From: Dysgonomonas sp.
GTDB taxonomy: Bacteria; Bacteroidota; Bacteroidia; Bacteroidales; Dysgonomonadaceae
Direction of reading: 5' to 3'
NCBI GenBank assembly: GCA_003523545.1
Contig: DQAM01000266.1
Coordinates: 1-9,908 of the forward strand
DNA: 9,908 bases
The notes under the pieces were generated by a model, which had not been told where the DNA came from, made no database searches, and saw only the letters and a list, made by a program, of their open reading frames with translations. The position numbers and the translations under genes are program-made. Shown piece after piece: positions 7,715 through 9,908 of this stretch. The first letter of the stretch is position 1; each line of letters opens with the position of its first letter.

Positions 7715-9526
7715 ATGAAAATAAAAAAATATATAGCAGGAGCACTTCTGACAATCGCAGGGTTAAGTATTAGCGGATGTCAGCCTGAAATGGACTTTTA
7801 TCACCCGGTAAATCCAAGTGAAGATAATTATTATAATACTCAAGAACATTTGATATATGCCGTCAACGGTGCATATAACATTATGCAGCGTGGAGGGGGC
7901 TGGGCACGTGTTATGCCTTTTATTCTCAATAATAGGAGTGACGAATTTTTATTTACCAATGGAGCGGCACAAGGCGAACCAGAGTCGGCCGAATTGAGTG
8001 CATACACAGTCGGAGCAGATGGTGGGTTCATGGTATTGGCATATCAGGATATGTATGTATTTCAATATGCCTCCAATTTTGCTCTAAAAAAATTGGAGGA
8101 GAATCAAGATAATGCTTTTGATCTCAATAATCCGACAGACAAAAAACTGTATGATAGATTAAGAGGTGAAGCATATTTTTTACGAGGATTGAGCCGTTTT
8201 TATTTATGTATGCTGTGGGGCGATCAGATTATAGACCGTAGTAATGTTCCAGCGTCGAGTGATTATATGAAAGCCCCTGCACAACCGGGTGAAGTATACC
8301 AGAATATGATCGAAGACTTTAAAACAGCGGCTGGGCTTTTACCTGTACGTTCCGAAGTATTTGCAAATTCGAATGATGTCGGCCGTGCTACAAGAGGGTC
8401 TGCACTCGGCTTTCTGGCAAAGGCATATATGGGACGTCCACTTTTGGATGGTACTGCCGGTGCAGGTAGTGCGGAATGGGGATTAGCCAAAGAAGTGTTA
8501 AAAGAAATTATCGATTCGGGTGAATATGATCTTGTACAGAACTATCGGGACAATTCTTCGGAAACCAATGAAAACAATGAAGAATCTATATTTGAAGTTC
8601 AATTTTGTCAAAGTCAGGATACTCAAGGATTCAATCCGGCAGCGAATAGTGATCAGAATGATTGGATATATACGGGACAAAATACTATGCGTCAGATAGA
8701 AATGACTACTCCTAATTCAACCAATCACTGGTGGAACTCGATGCCATCTCTTGCGTTATACAATGAATTTGAAAGAGATAACATTGGAAATATCATTGAT
8801 CCTAGAGCCTATCATGGCTTGTGGATACCTAACGGGGCCAGCTGGAAAGGTGAAGATGGAAGTATGTGGGATTATACTAAGCTTTTCGGAGGAGATTATA
8901 CCGTTCGTCAGGGTAAGTGGTTTGGCGCACGCAAATATGCATATGACGGATGGATGTCTGATCCGGCTAAAAGCGGAATAAACGACCGCCTGTTGCGCTA
9001 TGCCGATATTTTGCTTATGTATGCAGAATGCTGTATTGAAACAGGAGATGAAGCTACGGCTCTGATCTATATAAATAAAGTAAGAGATCGAGCTAATAAT
9101 CAAGTGCCTTCGACAGATTCCGATGCAGGCCTATTCTATACAACAGGCAGAGGTAACCTGCCGACTGCGGAACAACTGTTGGCTGCAGCACCTACTTTAG
9201 GAAAAGTGGTATCTTCTCGAGATGGCAGTCTCATTTTGCCGGGAACCACAGTTAATACAGTACGCCGTTTGCTTAAACATGAATATTCGGTCGAGTTATA
9301 TCTTGACGGATGGAGATTCTATAATCTGATGCGCTGGTATAATAATCCGAATGATCCGGATGCTACTTCTATTCTGGGTAATTTAGAGAAGAAGTATCTT
9401 GTTCAGATAGAGCAGACAGAATTGTCGGGAGCCATTCCATTCAATTACAGCAAACATTGGATACTTCCTATTCCATCAAAAGAATTGAACTCTAATCCGA
9501 ATATGAAACCTAATGCAACAAATTGA
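7715..9526 (+). CDS. SusD/RagB-family surface glycan-binding lipoprotein
   Basis: Lipoprotein that sits on the outer leaflet of the outer membrane, binds oligosaccharides and forms the lid of the SusC transporter. The signal peptide ends in a lipobox, SISGC, with Cys22 as the lipidated residue; the acidic residues soon after it (QPEMD) suit surface export. The N-terminal SusD-like region has NYYNTQEHLIYAVNGAYNIM and the helical repeat segment RGEAYFLRGLSRFYLCMLWG. The C-terminal RagB/SusD region has LLRYADILLMYAECC, INKVRDRAN, EYSVELYLDGWRFYNLMRW and a closing HWILPIPSKELNSNPNM. The start lies 34 bases after the susC stop with no terminator between, so the two genes are co-transcribed. The 603-residue length is usual for the family. 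Ligand residues cannot be assigned without a structure; the neighbouring GH95 and GH8-like genes suggest decorated xylan fragments. Confidence 0.96.
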   Translation: MKIKKYIAGALLTIAGLSISGCQPEMDFYHPVNPSEDNYYNTQEHLIYAVNGAYNIMQRGGGWARVMPFILNNRSDEFLFTNGAAQGEPESAELSAYTVGADGGFMVLAYQDMYVFQYASNFALKKLEENQDNAFDLNNPTDKKLYDRLRGEAYFLRGLSRFYLCMLWGDQIIDRSNVPASSDYMKAPAQPGEVYQNMIEDFKTAAGLLPVRSEVFANSNDVGRATRGSALGFLAKAYMGRPLLDGTAGAGSAEWGLAKEVLKEIIDSGEYDLVQNYRDNSSETNENNEESIFEVQFCQSQDTQGFNPAANSDQNDWIYTGQNTMRQIEMTTPNSTNHWWNSMPSLALYNEFERDNIGNIIDPRAYHGLWIPNGASWKGEDGSMWDYTKLFGGDYTVRQGKWFGARKYAYDGWMSDPAKSGINDRLLRYADILLMYAECCIETGDEATALIYINKVRDRANNQVPSTDSDAGLFYTTGRGNLPTAEQLLAAAPTLGKVVSSRDGSLILPGTTVNTVRRLLKHEYSVELYLDGWRFYNLMRWYNNPNDPDATSILGNLEKKYLVQIEQTELSGAIPFNYSKHWILPIPSKELNSNPNMKPNATN

Positions 9527-9558
9527 TGATGAGTTTTAGACAGTAAATAAAATGCAGG

Positions 9559-9608
9559 GGAAGACTTGTTTAAAGTCAAGATTGAAGTTTAGGCAAGTCT
9601 TCCTTTTT
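9559..9608 (+). terminator. Intrinsic terminator or attenuator after susD
   Basis: A perfect 10-bp stem, GGAAGACTTG (9559-9568) with CAAGTCTTCC (9594-9603), is followed by five Ts (9604-9608). The 25-base loop holds further short pairings (TAAA with TTTA, TCA with TGA) that could extend the fold. Only 20 bases separate the T-run from the next ATG, leaving no room for a full promoter. It therefore probably acts as a partial terminator that keeps susC/susD transcripts more abundant than the downstream enzyme. Confidence 0.8.
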
Positions 9609-9628
9609 ATCTCTGAATTTATCACACA

Positions 9629-9908
9629 ATGAAAACGAACCTATTATTTTTTCTTCTCATAATAACTGTTTTTCTTTTTTCTTGTCAGGAAAAAGAAAGT
9701 GAAAATCTTATTCCTTGGGAAAAGGGAGCATTCGAGACTCAACAGTATAGAAATCTGTTTGTCGAAGCCGGATATTCCGAAGAAGAAGTTGAAAAAAAAT
9801 TAAACGAAATATTTCATAACCTTTTCTATGGCTCTCAGAAAATATACTTCGAGGCAGGCGATTCTATGGCATATATTTCCGACATCAAAAATAATGATGT
9901 ACGCACGG
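9629..9908 (+). CDS. GH8-like lipoprotein, probable reducing-end xylose-releasing exo-oligoxylanase, 3' partial
   Basis: The first 93 codons are in the window and the frame is open at its end. Residues 1-19 are a lipoprotein signal (hydrophobic run, then FLFSC with Cys19), followed by QEKESE, a charged stretch that may favour outer-membrane surface display. The start of the mature protein (PWEKGAFETQQYRNLF, AGYSEEEVEKKLNEIF, IYFEAGDSMAYISD, NNDVRT) resembles the N-terminus of Rex-type GH8 enzymes such as the Bacillus halodurans exo-oligoxylanase. These enzymes release xylose from the reducing end of xylo-oligosaccharides. In that family DVRT is followed by EGMSYGMM, whose Glu is the catalytic acid, so the window stops just before it. 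The gene follows the susD terminator by 20 bases and probably depends on read-through from the operon. Family is likely from motif resemblance; the catalytic half is unseen. Confidence 0.8.
   Translation, partial: MKTNLLFFLLIITVFLFSCQEKESENLIPWEKGAFETQQYRNLFVEAGYSEEEVEKKLNEIFHNLFYGSQKIYFEAGDSMAYISDIKNNDVRT

Noticed and set aside
8756..9103. 115-codon minus-strand open frame inside susD
   Set aside because: The plus strand encodes well-conserved SusD motifs through this whole stretch, and the antisense product shows no family features.

Overview
The window is a stretch of a polysaccharide utilization locus (PUL) from a Bacteroidota bacterium, most likely order Bacteroidales. The evidence is a hybrid two-component regulator, an adjacent SusC/SusD pair, glycoside hydrolases with export signals, AT-rich intergenic DNA, no Shine-Dalgarno sequences before the starts, and a TAnnTTTG-type promoter element. 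The genus cannot be fixed from sequence reading alone. All genes are on the + strand.

Layout: (1) 1-1691, the C-terminal part of a hybrid two-component system (HTCS) sensor/regulator: end of the periplasmic sensor, one membrane helix, histidine kinase, receiver and AraC-type DNA-binding domain. A hairpin-plus-T-run terminator follows. (2) 1692-2051, a 360-base control region. It holds two pairs of 21-bp-spaced direct repeats (core TATCTaAAATT), a perfect 8-bp inverted repeat overlapping the last copy, and a candidate -7 box (TATATTTG). (3) 2052-4466, an exported GH95 family glycosidase (alpha-L-fucosidase/alpha-L-galactosidase). (4) 4555-7680, a SusC-type TonB-dependent transporter. (5) 7715-9526, its SusD-type glycan-binding lipoprotein, followed by a strong intrinsic terminator/attenuator. 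(6) 9629 to the window end, the first 93 codons of a lipoprotein resembling GH8 reducing-end xylose-releasing exo-oligoxylanases; it is cut just before the expected catalytic-acid motif.

How they fit together: the HTCS would sense an oligosaccharide in the periplasm and switch on the operon beginning at the GH95 gene, probably through the direct repeats. SusD captures and SusC imports oligosaccharides. GH95 would remove terminal L-sugar caps, and the GH8-like enzyme would trim xylose from reducing ends of xylo-oligosaccharides. GH95 plus a Rex-type GH8 suggests a complex glucuronoarabinoxylan as substrate rather than a mucin or milk glycan. GH95 carries Thr371 where alpha-L-fucosidases have His, which by my recollection of the family favours L-galactose. 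This substrate assignment is an inference. No RNA genes, CRISPR arrays, insertion sequences or phage genes were seen.
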